The notes below the pieces were generated by a model, which did no database searches, was not told the DNA's origin, and worked only from the letters and a program-made list of their open reading frames with translations. A stretch of DNA of 64,000 bases from the NCBI GenBank assembly GCA_016712595.1, contig JADJQT010000001.1, forward strand, positions 1,361,501 to 1,425,500, read 5' to 3'. This DNA comes from Rhodospirillales bacterium (GTDB lineage Bacteria > Pseudomonadota > Alphaproteobacteria > Rhodospirillales > Defluviicoccaceae). Positions 1 through 10,200 of the stretch are shown in pieces. Positions within the stretch are counted from its first letter, which is position 1. Every line of letters begins with the position of its first letter. A program made the position numbers and the translations under genes.

Positions 1-63
1 CTCACGCACCACTGATGCGGATTGGGCCCGCCGACGCCGATGTTCGGGCTCGTTGGACCACCG

Positions 64-300
64 TCAGTCGTGCCGCACCGAGTTCTTGCCCTTGATGATG
101 CGGTCGATCACGTCGGCGGCGGCCTGGTGGTCGTCCGGGTTTTGCGCTGCGGCCAGTGCGCCGCGATGCGCCGCGGCGGCATCCTCGAGGATGGAAACCG
201 CTTCATTGCTCTCGATGACCTCGAGATCCGTCAGGGACAACAGCAGCGACTCGCAAATGGAGAGGGCAGCGAGTCCGGCAGCGTTCGAGTTGGTGCTCAT
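64..300 (-). CDS. Small conserved alphaproteobacterial protein of unknown function
   Basis: A 78-residue acidic, helical-looking protein that begins MSTNSNAAGLAALSICESLL. The AAGLAALSICESLLL stretch followed by an acidic helix resembles a short protein often seen in alphaproteobacteria; this comes from memory of the family, not a search. There is no signal peptide and no transmembrane segment. It is read away from the Crp/Fnr-type gene that starts at 496, so the two may share the 301-495 promoter region. No function is proposed. Confidence 0.6.
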   Translation of the reverse strand: MSTNSNAAGLAALSICESLLLSLTDLEVIESNEAVSILEDAAAAHRGALAAAQNPDDHQAAADVIDRIIKGKNSVRHD

Positions 301-495
301 GAGCGTTTCAATGCGGAGTCATTGTCTTGGCGGGATGCCGAGCCGCGCTCCGACGACTGCAGGCGAATGCTAGTCCTTTATCCCAAGGTCGATGCTAATG
401 TGTGATAGTCGATCCACAAGTCTTGCGATCTCGCATCGGTGCTGCGACTTCCCTGACAATAACCTTCCGCCGCGAGGAGGTGGAGATTACCCGAA

Positions 496-1233
496 ATGTC
501 GGCCATGACCACCCCTTTGGCGAAGAAACTCAACAGCTTCGTTGCGTTGTCCGCGGATGAACTGGCATGCCTCGACGATCTGCAATCCCGCCGCCGCAGC
601 GTCGCGGCGCTGACCGAGATCGTGCACGAAGGGCAAACCGACCACCGCGCCTGGATCCTGCAGGAAGGGTGGGCCAACTGCTACAAGCTGGTGCCGAACG
701 GCGGCCGGCAGATCATCGGCTTTCCGCTGCCGGGCGACTTCATGGGGCTGCGCAGTGTCCTGTTGCGGACGTCGGACCATTCCTTCGCGAGCTTGACCAA
801 TGCCGTCATCAGCAATGTCTCCCGGCAGCGGATGATCGAGATCTTCCAGGAGTTTCCCCGGCTGGCGACGGCTATTCTGTGGGCGACGTCGCGCGACGAG
901 GCAATGGTGGTCGAGCACTTGGTGAACATCGGACGGCGCAGCGCCATCGAGCGGCTGGCGCATCTGTTCCTGGAACTGGGACAGCGGCTGCAGATGGCGG
1001 GCCTCGTCTTGTCGACGGAGTTTGCGTGCCCGCTCAATCAGTACGTCCTGGCCGACGCGCTCGGTCTCACCGCGATTCACGTCAATCGGGTGCTCCGGCA
1101 GTTGCGGGAGCGGAAACTGATCACGCTGAAGGCGCAGCAGGTGATCATTCACAACCTCGACGGCCTGCGGGAGCTGGCGGGCTACGACAACGCCTACCTC
1201 AATCACCATCCGTCCGCGGACGACCGGCCGTAA
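496..1233 (+). CDS. Crp/Fnr-family transcriptional regulator
   Basis: A 245-residue cytoplasmic regulator. Residues ~20-130 form a cyclic-nucleotide-binding-like beta roll (GGRQIIGFPLPGDFMGLRS is the usual roll sequence). Residues ~150-230 form the Crp winged helix-turn-helix, with the recognition part at LADALGLTAIHVNRVLRQLR. The N-terminus lacks the four-cysteine iron-sulfur motif of true FNR, so another signal is likely. The start at 496 follows a purine-rich stretch (aggaggtggag, 475-485). The gene is divergent from the small gene at 64-300. Targets cannot be told from the sequence; the desaturase and stress genes downstream are possible but unproven. Confidence 0.9.
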   Translation: MSAMTTPLAKKLNSFVALSADELACLDDLQSRRRSVAALTEIVHEGQTDHRAWILQEGWANCYKLVPNGGRQIIGFPLPGDFMGLRSVLLRTSDHSFASLTNAVISNVSRQRMIEIFQEFPRLATAILWATSRDEAMVVEHLVNIGRRSAIERLAHLFLELGQRLQMAGLVLSTEFACPLNQYVLADALGLTAIHVNRVLRQLRERKLITLKAQQVIIHNLDGLRELAGYDNAYLNHHPSADDRP

Positions 1234-1964
1234 TCGCACCTCGGCGACCCGCCGACGCGACCGCCGGGATGCTGATGCAGGTTAGTGCGCCCTGTCCCTC
1301 CTCGGCATACCGTCAAGGCATACGACATACAACTCCGTCGCCTGCGACGAACGGCGAGAGTGTTAGGCCAGCAAGCATCACGTGTTCCAGTGCTATGAAC
1401 CAAGCATCTCCCTTCGGTTTTTAGCGCCGCAACTTTACGCCGATCTGGCGATTGATCGCTGGCTGAACGCTCTCGCCGTCCTTCTTGCCAAGGAAGTCTG
1501 TTCGTGTTCACACCCATGCTCTTCGGCGGACGCTCGGCCGGTGATCAAAACGGGGTTTGATCTCGACGCCTCGTTTCCGTGCCGCACACCGTATCCGCAT
1601 CGGGAGGCTGAAGGAGACAGCCGTGAGCATCATGAGGACGATTTGGATGAACGCGCTTCTTTGCGATGCTCGCCCGGCTCCGCAGGGTATCGACGTTGAC
1701 GCCGATTCCGAACACCACCGTGATGTTCAGGCAGCACCATCAGCCAATCAGCCACCGAGGCACGAAGCCACCGAACAGCCGACGTGTCTGCCGTACGCGT
1801 CGAGGCCACACCTCGCAGAATGATCGAGCTGGGGCCGGACCCCGGGGGAACGGTCAGCGCGTTCCAGAACAGCACCTGCGATGATGCGCAGATCCCGAGG
1901 TGGACTGCGCGGTTCCCAGCCGGCGACGCAATGGCGACCAATTGTGAAATGAAGGACGCGAGGA
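1234..1964. other. Gene-poor interval before the desaturase
   Basis: About 730 bases lie between the Crp/Fnr gene and the desaturase. Open frames on both strands are short, rich in Arg/Ser/Pro and without recognisable motifs. A minus-strand frame (about 1630-2028) has some hydrophobic stretches but overlaps the desaturase start and looks like no family I know. It could hold a degraded gene. Confidence 0.4.
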
Positions 1965-3020
1965 ATGGGTTTGGGAACTGCGGCGGCGACGATGGATGGC
2001 CGTCACCAGCGCACGAGCGACGCCGCATCCGATTGGGCTTGCGTCCGCGAAGCCACGTCGCGGCATCGGATGCCGAGCCTCGCGATCAGCCTGGGCCAGA
2101 TGGCCAATTCCTTCCTGCCATGCCTAGCCCTGTATGCGCTGATGTACGCCGGCCTGGCGTTCAGCTACTGGGCGACGATGGCGCTGTCGGTCGTGACCGC
2201 CGGCTTCATCGTGCGGATCTTCATCATCCAGCACGACTGCGGGCACGGCTCGTTCTTCCGGTCGCGGCAGGCGAACGACTGGGTCGGCAGGCTCTGCAGC
2301 CTGTTTACGCTGGCGCCGTACAGCATGTGGCGGCGCCAGCACGCCGGACACCACGCGCACTGGAATGATCTCGACCGCCGGATGAGCGGCAGCGACATCT
2401 ATTCGACCTGCCTGACCGTCGAAGAGTTCCGCGCGCTGCCGCCGTGGCGCCGCGTCGTGCACCGGGTGATGCTGTATCCGGTGGTATCGCTGCTGCTGCT
2501 GCCGCCGCTCGTGTTCCTCGTCATGTTCCGAATGCCGTTCGATGCGCCCCGCTCCTGGACGCGCGAACGATGCGCGGTGCAGGGCACCAACCTGGCGCTC
2601 CTGGCGTTGTTCGGCATCCTGGGCCTCGTTTTCGGCTTTCGCGACGTCCTGCTCGTGCACCTGCCGACCTCGATCATCGCCTCGGTCATCGGCGTATGGC
2701 TGTTCTCGCTGCAGCACCGCTTCGAGGGCACGATGTGGGCACGCCACGGCGCGTGGTCGCCGGTGGCGGCCTCGCTGCGCGGCAGCTCGTATCTGCAGCT
2801 GCCGCGGATCCTGCAGTGGTTCACCGGCAACATCGGCTTTCATCACGTCCACCATCTCGACCCGAGGGTGCCGAACTACCGTCTCGAGGCCTGTCACCGC
2901 TCCCACCCGGCGTTTGCTGAGGCGGAGACGTTGACGCTGCACAAGGGGGCGTTGCTGAGCTCGCGATACTGCTTGTGGGATGAAAAAACGAAATCGATGG
3001 TTAAGATCACACAAGCCTGA
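1965..3020 (+). CDS. Membrane fatty acid desaturase
   Basis: A 351-residue integral-membrane di-iron desaturase. The three histidine boxes are present and correctly ordered: HDCGH at residues 90-94, HAGHH at 126-130 and HHVHH at 293-297. These bind the two irons that introduce a double bond into an acyl chain. Hydrophobic segments lie at ~48-88, ~165-190 and ~208-250. Length and box spacing fit bacterial DesA/omega-type desaturases; the substrate (acyl-lipid or acyl-CoA) is not visible. The ATG at 1965 has a gaagga ribosome site 8 bases upstream. The first ~40 residues are polar and unlike the family, so a later start is possible. Confidence 0.9.
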   Translation: MGLGTAAATMDGRHQRTSDAASDWACVREATSRHRMPSLAISLGQMANSFLPCLALYALMYAGLAFSYWATMALSVVTAGFIVRIFIIQHDCGHGSFFRSRQANDWVGRLCSLFTLAPYSMWRRQHAGHHAHWNDLDRRMSGSDIYSTCLTVEEFRALPPWRRVVHRVMLYPVVSLLLLPPLVFLVMFRMPFDAPRSWTRERCAVQGTNLALLALFGILGLVFGFRDVLLVHLPTSIIASVIGVWLFSLQHRFEGTMWARHGAWSPVAASLRGSSYLQLPRILQWFTGNIGFHHVHHLDPRVPNYRLEACHRSHPAFAEAETLTLHKGALLSSRYCLWDEKTKSMVKITQA

Positions 3021-3276
3021 ACCACTGGAAACAGCCTGGCACACTTCCCCGCCGGCGGGAGAACGACGACGCCCTGATCGGCATGTTGCATGCCGAGATG
3101 CCGCCTTCAGGGGCCGGCGGTGGGGGCGTGGTGATCCCACCGAACTGACCTGGGTTAGTGCACGCCTCTCTCCAGATGCTTAATGTAGCGATCCTCGGTT
3201 TTCTACGAATAGTTGCGCCGGGGCCAGCGTTCTTACGATCAGGCAACATCCATTTGGATCAATGAGAGGACCGGTC

Positions 3277-3669
3277 ATGTACAGGGCATCTTTCGTCACC
3301 GGCGCAGCGATACTCGGCGCAGTTCTCCTGGCGGAGCCGGTGTGGGCGCAGGGCGCGCCGCAGACGGTCAGCATCGAGCGGGTCGATGTTCAAAAGCTCT
3401 CGGCCGGGTATCGCTCGTCGAAGATCGTCGGCAGCCCGGTTGTCAACGATTCCAACGAGAAGATCGGCGAGATCGACGATCTTCTGGTCGAGCCGAGCGA
3501 TAAAGTCCTGTTCGCAGTGCTGTCGGTGGGCGGCTTCCTCGGCATGGGCGAGCATCTGGTCGTCGTACCGTTCAACAGCCTGAAGATCACCGGCAACAGA
3601 GTCATGCTGCCTGGCGGTTCGAAGGACGTGCTCAAGGCGCTACCCGAGTTCGCGTATTCTACGAAGTGA
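3277..3669 (+). CDS. Exported PRC-barrel domain protein
   Basis: About 130 residues. An N-terminal signal peptide (hydrophobic run ending AEPVWAQ) is followed by a PRC-barrel: SSKIVGSPVVNDSNEKIGEI, then DLLVEPSDKVLFAVLSVGGF and LVVVPFNSLKI. The ATG at 3277 is preferred over one at 3262 because gagagga (3264-3270) sits 6 bases upstream. Exported PRC-barrel proteins are common stress-associated proteins in Proteobacteria with no known enzymatic role. The next two small genes have the same general association, and the three are spaced like an operon (19-44 bases apart). Confidence 0.85.
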   Translation: MYRASFVTGAAILGAVLLAEPVWAQGAPQTVSIERVDVQKLSAGYRSSKIVGSPVVNDSNEKIGEIDDLLVEPSDKVLFAVLSVGGFLGMGEHLVVVPFNSLKITGNRVMLPGGSKDVLKALPEFAYSTK

Positions 3670-3688
3670 ACTAAGAGGAGACCTAGAG

Positions 3689-3868
3689 ATGTCCTTGATC
3701 TCGGTAGTCATCGTCTTGATCGTCGTTGGAGTTCTCCTTTGGCTCGCTAATAATTATATTCCAATGGACAACAAGATAAAGACCATTATGAACGTAGTCG
3801 TGGTGATTGCGCTCATACTCTGGCTTCTCAGTGCGTTTGGAGTGCTCGGATCTCTGGGGAGTATCTAA
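3689..3868 (+). CDS. Thivi_2564-type small membrane protein
   Basis: A 59-codon gene starting MSLISVVIVLIVVGVLLWL and ending SLGSI. It has two hydrophobic helices separated by a conserved polar turn, NNYIPMDNKIKTIMN. This is the pattern of the Thivi_2564 family of ~55-residue membrane proteins, recognised from memory. The ribosome site aggag (3675-3679) lies 9 bases upstream of the ATG. It lies 19 bases after the PRC-barrel gene. The function of the family is unknown. Confidence 0.8.
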   Translation: MSLISVVIVLIVVGVLLWLANNYIPMDNKIKTIMNVVVVIALILWLLSAFGVLGSLGSI

Positions 3869-3912
3869 ATCGGCCGTTAGCGACATCCGACGCAACGATA
3901 GGAGACTTGGTC

Positions 3913-4098
3913 ATGGATAAAGATCGTATCAAAGGGTCGTTCAAGCAGTTTTCCGGCAGCATCAAGGAAGCCGCCGGTAAGATCCTCGGCGACAAGAAGA
4001 CGGAAGCGGAGGGAAAGTCACAAAAGACAGAAGGCGAGATCCAGAATACCGTCGGGAGCGTGAAGGACACGATCCGGGAGGCGGTTGACAAGACGTAG
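3913..4098 (+). CDS. CsbD-family stress protein
   Basis: A 61-residue highly charged protein beginning MDKDRIKGSFKQFSGSIKEA, with the family pattern of Lys/Glu/Gly-rich amphipathic repeats and a GKIL segment. CsbD-like proteins are induced by general stress; their biochemical role is unknown. The ATG at 3913 has aggaga 7 bases upstream, which rules out a TTG at 3907. It closes the small-stress-gene cluster and sits just before the glucan synthase gene. Confidence 0.88.
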   Translation: MDKDRIKGSFKQFSGSIKEAAGKILGDKKTEAEGKSQKTEGEIQNTVGSVKDTIREAVDKT

Positions 4099-4222
4099 AT
4101 CGAGCGGACGGAGGCGTTCCGTGACATCGCGATGGGCTGCGTGGACCCTCCCGACCCCTGGCCGGCGGTTCTGGCGTCGGAACCGGCGGGAGGCGCACCT
4201 GGTGCGAGACGACCCTCCTCGG

Positions 4223-7200
4223 ATGTTCGGCCGCCGTGGACCGCCGACGCCCTGGGATGACCAGAAACCGATCCGCCATGAGCTGTTCAGCGTCGAGCGC
4301 TTGGAGGAGCACGCGCGCAGCTTGGCGGCAGCGCAGCCGGTGACGCCAAAGCCTGTCCGCGGGCATCCGCTGGCGGGCCGGCTCGCCGAGAACGCGGCGG
4401 TGCTACTGGAGTCGCATCGCATCATTGCCGAGGCGACCGACAAGGGCCGGGCGATCACCCCGGCGGCGGAGTGGCTGCTCGACAACTACCACCTCGTCGA
4501 GAAACAGATCCACGACATCCGCTTCGATCTCCCGCCCGGCTATTACCGGCAGTTGCCGAAGCTCGCCGACGGGCCGTTCGCGGGCTATCCGCGGGTGCTG
4601 GGGGTGACGTGGGCGTTCGTCGCTCACACCGACAGCCGGTTCGATCCGGCGATGCTATGCCGCTATGTCGCCGCCTACCAGCAGGTCCAGCCGCTGACGA
4701 TCGGCGAACTCTGGGCGCTCGCGATCACTTTGCGGATCGTGCTCCTCGAGAACCTGCGGCGTTTCGCCCAGGCCATCGTGCGCAACCGCGCATCCCGGCA
4801 GGAGGCCGACCGGCTCGCCGACCGCTTGTTGGGGATCGGCCGAACAGCCGAGCCGGCGCCGGTGGTGTTCGCGGAACACGAGCGTGCCCCGCTGGCGGAC
4901 ATTTTCGCGGTTCAACTCGTCTACAGGCTGCGGGATCAGGACCCGAGGGTGACGCCGGCGCTGGCTTGGCTCGATCAGCGCCTGCTGGCGCAGGGAACCA
5001 GCGCTGACGCGGTCGTCCGCGAGGTGCACCAGCAGCAGGGTGCCGCCAGCGTCACCGTCCGCAACATCATCACCAGCATGCGCATGATCGCCGACGTCGA
5101 CTGGACGGAGCTGGTCGAGCGGGTCAGCCTCGTCGACGACGCGCTCGCCGCGGCGCGTGGCTTTCTCGACATGGATTTCCCCACGCGCAACCTCTACCGG
5201 AGCGCCGTCGAGGAGCTGGCGCGAGGGTCCAGCCGCACGGAAATCGACATCGCGCAGCGAGCCGTCGCTGTAGCCGACAGTGCGGTGGTGGGCAGCCTTG
5301 ACCTCCGGCGGAGCGATCCGGGCTACTACCTCATCGCCGGTGGACGGCGCGACTTCGAAGCGCTGATCGGCTTCCGCCCACCGTTGCGCGCCTGGCCCGG
5401 GCGGCTGAACCGGGTGTTCGGCATCGGCGGCTACGCGGTCGCCATCGCGCTGGTCACGGCCGTCCTTGTGACGTTACCGCTCCTGGCGCTGGCGGCGGCG
5501 GGACTCGGTGCCGCATGGCTCAGCCTGCTCGGCGTTCTTGGCGCAATTCCGGCGGTCGACGTAGCGGTGGCACTGGTGAACCGTGCCGCTGTTTCCGGTT
5601 TCGGTGCGGCGTTGCTGCCGGCCATGGAGCTTCGCGACGGTATTCCGGCAAATCTCCGGACGCTCGTCGCGGTGCCGACCCTGCTGACCACGCTGGCGAC
5701 GATCGAGGAGCAGGTCGAGCGCCTGGAGGTGCATCACCTCGCCAGTCCCGAGGGCGACCTGCAGTTCGCGCTGCTCTCCGACTGGGTCGATGCCACCACC
5801 GAGCACGCCGACGGGGATGCGCCCCTCCTCGCCGCGGCACGGGACGGGATTGCGGCGCTCAACCGGCGCCACGGCCCCGCCCCCGGCGGCGAGCGGTTCC
5901 TGCTCTTGCACCGCCGACGGGTGTGGAACCAGGGCGAACGGCGCTGGCTAGGGTGGGAGCGCAAGCGCGGCAAGCTGCACGAGCTGAACCGCCTGCTGCG
6001 CGGCGCCACCGACACCACATTCGTGGGCCTGGACGGCGAGCCCCCGGCCGTGCCTGCAGATGTCCGCTACGTCGTCACCCTTGATGCCGATACGCGGCTG
6101 CCGCGGGACGCGGTGCGCCGACTGGTGGGCAAGATCGCGCATCCGCTCAACCAACCTCGCTTCGATCCCCGAGCCGGTCGGGTGGTGGAGGGTCATGCGG
6201 TGATTCAGCCGCGGGTCACGCCGTCGCTGCCGGTCGGGCGGGAAGGCTCGCTGTTCCAGCGCACCTTCTCCAGCATGAGCGGCATCGATCCCTATGCCTC
6301 CGCCGTCTCCGACGTCTACCAGGATCTGTTCGACGAGGGCTCTTACACCGGCAAGGGCATCTACGACGTCGACGCCTTCGAAGCCGCGCTCGCCGGCCGC
6401 GTCCCCGACTCGACGATGCTCAGCCACGATCTGTTCGAAGGCGTGTTCGCCCGGGCCGGCCTCGCTTCTGACGTCGAGGTCGTCGAGGAGTTCCCCGCAC
6501 GGTATGACGTCGACGCCTTGCGTCGCCATCGCTGGGCGCGCGGCGACTGGCAGCTCCTGCCGTGGATCTTTGGACGTGGACCGGCGACGGCTGCGGACCG
6601 GCGGCCCGGCATACTCCCGGCGATCGGCCACTGGAAGATGCTGGACAACCTGCGGCGGTCGCTCTCGGCGCCCATGGCGATCCTCGCCCTGCTGGGCGGA
6701 TGGGCGATGCCGTTGCCCGGCGCCGTCGTCTGGACCGCCTTCGTGCTCGCCACCATCGTCCTGCCGACCCTGATTCCGGTGATCGGCGCCATCCTGCCCC
6801 GTCGTGGCGGGGTGACGCCCGACAGCCACGTCCGTGCCCTCGGCGGCGACATCAGGCTCGCACTGACCCAGTCCGGGCTGCAGGTGGCGTTTCTCGCGCA
6901 TCAGGCCTGGCTGATGGGCGACGCCATCGGGCGCACCCTGATCCGGCTGTGCGTCACCCGGCGGCATCTTCTCGAGTGGGTGACGGCGGCGCAGGCGACG
7001 GTTGGCCCCCGGCTCGATCTCTTCGCCTCCTATCGTCGAATGGCCGGCGCGCTGGTCATCCGCGGCCTTGCGGTGATCGTCGCCCTGCTCGCCGGACACG
7101 GGACGTGGCCGATCGCAGGAGCGTTCGCGGCGCTGTGGATCGCCTCGCCGGCAATCGCCCGCGGGGCGAGCCTGTCGCCGCTGGTCGCCGGCCGGCTAGA

Positions 7201-10200
7201 GGTGTCGGACGCCGACGCCCGCACGCTGCGGCTGATCGCCCGGCGGACTTGGCGGTTCTTCGAGACGTTCGTGACGTCCGCCGATCACATGCTACCGCCG
7301 GACAACTTCCAGCAGACCCCGCACCCGGTGCTCGCCCATCGCACCTCGCCGACCAACCTCGGCCTCTATCTCCTGTCGGCGGTCGCCGCCCGCGACTTCG
7401 GGTGGACGGGCTCGACCGAGGCGACGGAACGCCTGCAGGCGACGCTCACCACCATGAGTCGCCTCGAACGCTTCCGCGGCCACTTCTACAATTGGTACGA
7501 TACCCAGGACCTGCGCCCGCTCGACCCCCGCTACATCTCCTCCGTCGACAGCGGCAATCTCGCCGGGCACCTGATCACGCTCGCCAATGTCCTGCGGGAG
7601 TGGCGCCGTCACCCGCTCAGCGATGCGCGACGCCTCGCCGGCATTGCGGACGCCCTCGACCTCGCGCGCGAGGAGGCCGGCTTGCTGGATGACGGGCGGC
7701 GGACGCAGACCGTGACATGGCAGCAGCTCGACGACGCCCTCGCCACCCTGGCCGCGGCAACGGGGCAAGCGCTCGCCGACGGCGAGGCCCTGGCAGATCG
7801 GCTCGCGACCCTTGCCGCCGGCGCCAGAACCCTGGGCGATATCGCGCGGACCCTGGCGACCGAACGAGACGACGAGATCGGCGGCGACATGCTGTTCTGG
7901 GTGGCGGCGACGCAGCGCGCGATCGACAGCCATCGGCGCGATGTCGATCTGTCGGTAGACGAAGCCAGCGCGGCGGCAGCACGCCTCGCGGTGCTGGAAG
8001 AGGCAGCGCGGGCGACGGCGCTGGCCATGGAGTTCGGCTTCCTGTTCGACCGTGAACGCAAGTTGCTGGCAATCGGCTATCGGGTGGCGGAGAGCACCCT
8101 AGACCCGAGCTGCTACGATCTGTTGGCGTCGGAGGCGCGGCTCGCCAGCTTCATCGCCATCGCCAAAGGCGACGTTCCGGCTCGCCACTGGTTCCGCCTC
8201 GGCCGCACCGTCACGCCGGTCGCCTATGGCGCAGCGCTGATCTCCTGGTCGGGATCGATGTTCGAGTACCTGATGCCGGCGCTGGTGATGCGTGCACCGG
8301 CGGGCAGCCTCATCGAGCGAACCAGCCGTCTGATCGTTCGGCGGCAGATCGACCACGGTACCACGCTCGGCTTGCCCTGGGGCATCTCGGAAAGTGCCTA
8401 CAATGCGCGAGACCTGGAGTTCACCTACCAGTATTCGAACTTCGGCGTCCCCGGTCTCGGCCTGAAGCGCGGGCTCGGCGACAACGCTGTCGTCGCACCG
8501 TACGCCACGGCGCTGGCAACGATGGTCGATCCGCGCGCGGCGGCACGCAACTTCGACAGGCTCGCGGCGGTCGGCGCGCGCGGCCGCTACGGTTACTGCG
8601 AAGCTCTCGACTACACGCCGCTGCGGGTGCCGGAAGGCCAAGGCCTTGCGATCGTGCAGGCGTTCATGGCGCACCATCAAGGCATGACGATCGTCGCCAT
8701 CGCCGATGCGCTGCTCGACGGCGTTATGCGAACGCGATTCCATGCCGAGCCCATCGTCCAGGCGACCGAGTTGCTTCTGCAGGAGCGCACGCCGCGGGAC
8801 GTGGCGGTGGCGCGGCCGTTGCGCGCCGAGGTGAGGACGGCGGCGAAGGTGCTGGAGGCCCAGTCGCTCGGCAGCCGGCGGCTGACGACGCCGCATGGCG
8901 CGACGCCGGCGACGCATCTGCTTTCGAACGGCGAGTACGCGGTGATGCTGACGGCGGCCGGATCGGGATACAGCCGCTGGCGGGATCGGTCGGTAACCCG
9001 GTGGCGTGAGGACGTCACCTGCGACGACTGGGGGTCCTACGTCTTCCTCAGGGACGTCGGCGACGGAACGGTGTGGTCGGCCGGATTTCAGCCGACCGGT
9101 GCCGAGCCCGACGCCTTCGACGCCAATTTCAAGGAGGACCGCGCCGAGTTCCGACGCCGCGATGGCGCGCTCTCGACGACGATGGAGGTGCTCGTCTCGG
9201 CGGAAGACGCTGCCGAGGTGCGGCGTATTTCGGTGTCGAACGCCGGCAACCGGACGCGGCTGATCGACATCACCTCCTATGTCGAACTGGTGCTGGCACC
9301 GCAGGCTGCCGACATCGCCCATCCCGCGTTCTCCAAGCTGTTCGTAGAAACCGAGTATCTCCCCGACGTCGGTGTCATCCTGGCCACCCGCCGGCGGCGC
9401 GCGCCCGGCGAGCCGGAGACTTGGGCCGCCCACCTCGCGATCGTCGATGGCGATTGCGTAGGCACCCCGGAGGTCGAGACGGACAGGGCGCGTTTTCTCG
9501 GCCGAGGTTGCGGCGCCCGAACGCCGATCGCAATCTTCGACGGGCGGCCGCTGTCAAACACCGTCGGCACCGTGCTCGACCCGGTGTTCGCCCTGCGCCG
9601 TCGGATCCGCGTCGCTCCAGGCGCGGTGGTGCGCATCGCCTTCTGGACGATGGTCGCGTCGAGCCGTGCCGCAGTCCTCGACCTCGCCGACAGGCACCGG
9701 GACATTCCCGCCTTCGAGCGTGCAGCGACGCTGGCCTGGACTCAGGCGCAGGTGCAGCTGCATCACCTCGGTATCGATGCGGGCGAAGCCGCCCTGTTCC
9801 AGCGTCTTGCCGGACACCTGCTGTATGCGGCGCCGACGATGCGCCCGTCGTCCGACGCGATCCGGCGCGGCGGCGGCGGACAGCCGGGGCTCTGGGCGAA
9901 CGGCATCTCCGGCGATCTGCCGATCGTGCTGCTGCGCATCTCCGAATCCGAGAACCTCGATGTCGCCCGGCAGTTGCTGCAGGGCCATGAATACTGGCGG
10001 ATGAAACGTCTCGACGTCGATCTGGTCATCCTCAATGAGCGCGAGTCCTCTTATGTCCAAGACCTGCAGGCGGCGCTGGAAACCATGGTGCGCACCAGCC
10101 AGTCGCGGCCGCAGGTGCGGGTGGACGGAGTATCGGGCCGGGTCTTCACGCTGCGCGCGGACCTGATCTCGGCGGAGACACGCGCCCTTCTCTCGTCCGT

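Noticed and set aside
1557..1823. 88-codon frame in the 1.2-2.0 kb interval
   Set aside because: It has mixed composition and no motifs, and competing frames of similar length lie on the other strand.
2124..3140. 338-codon minus-strand frame opposite the desaturase
   Set aside because: It has Arg/Gln/His-rich shadow composition, and the desaturase on the other strand has all three histidine boxes.
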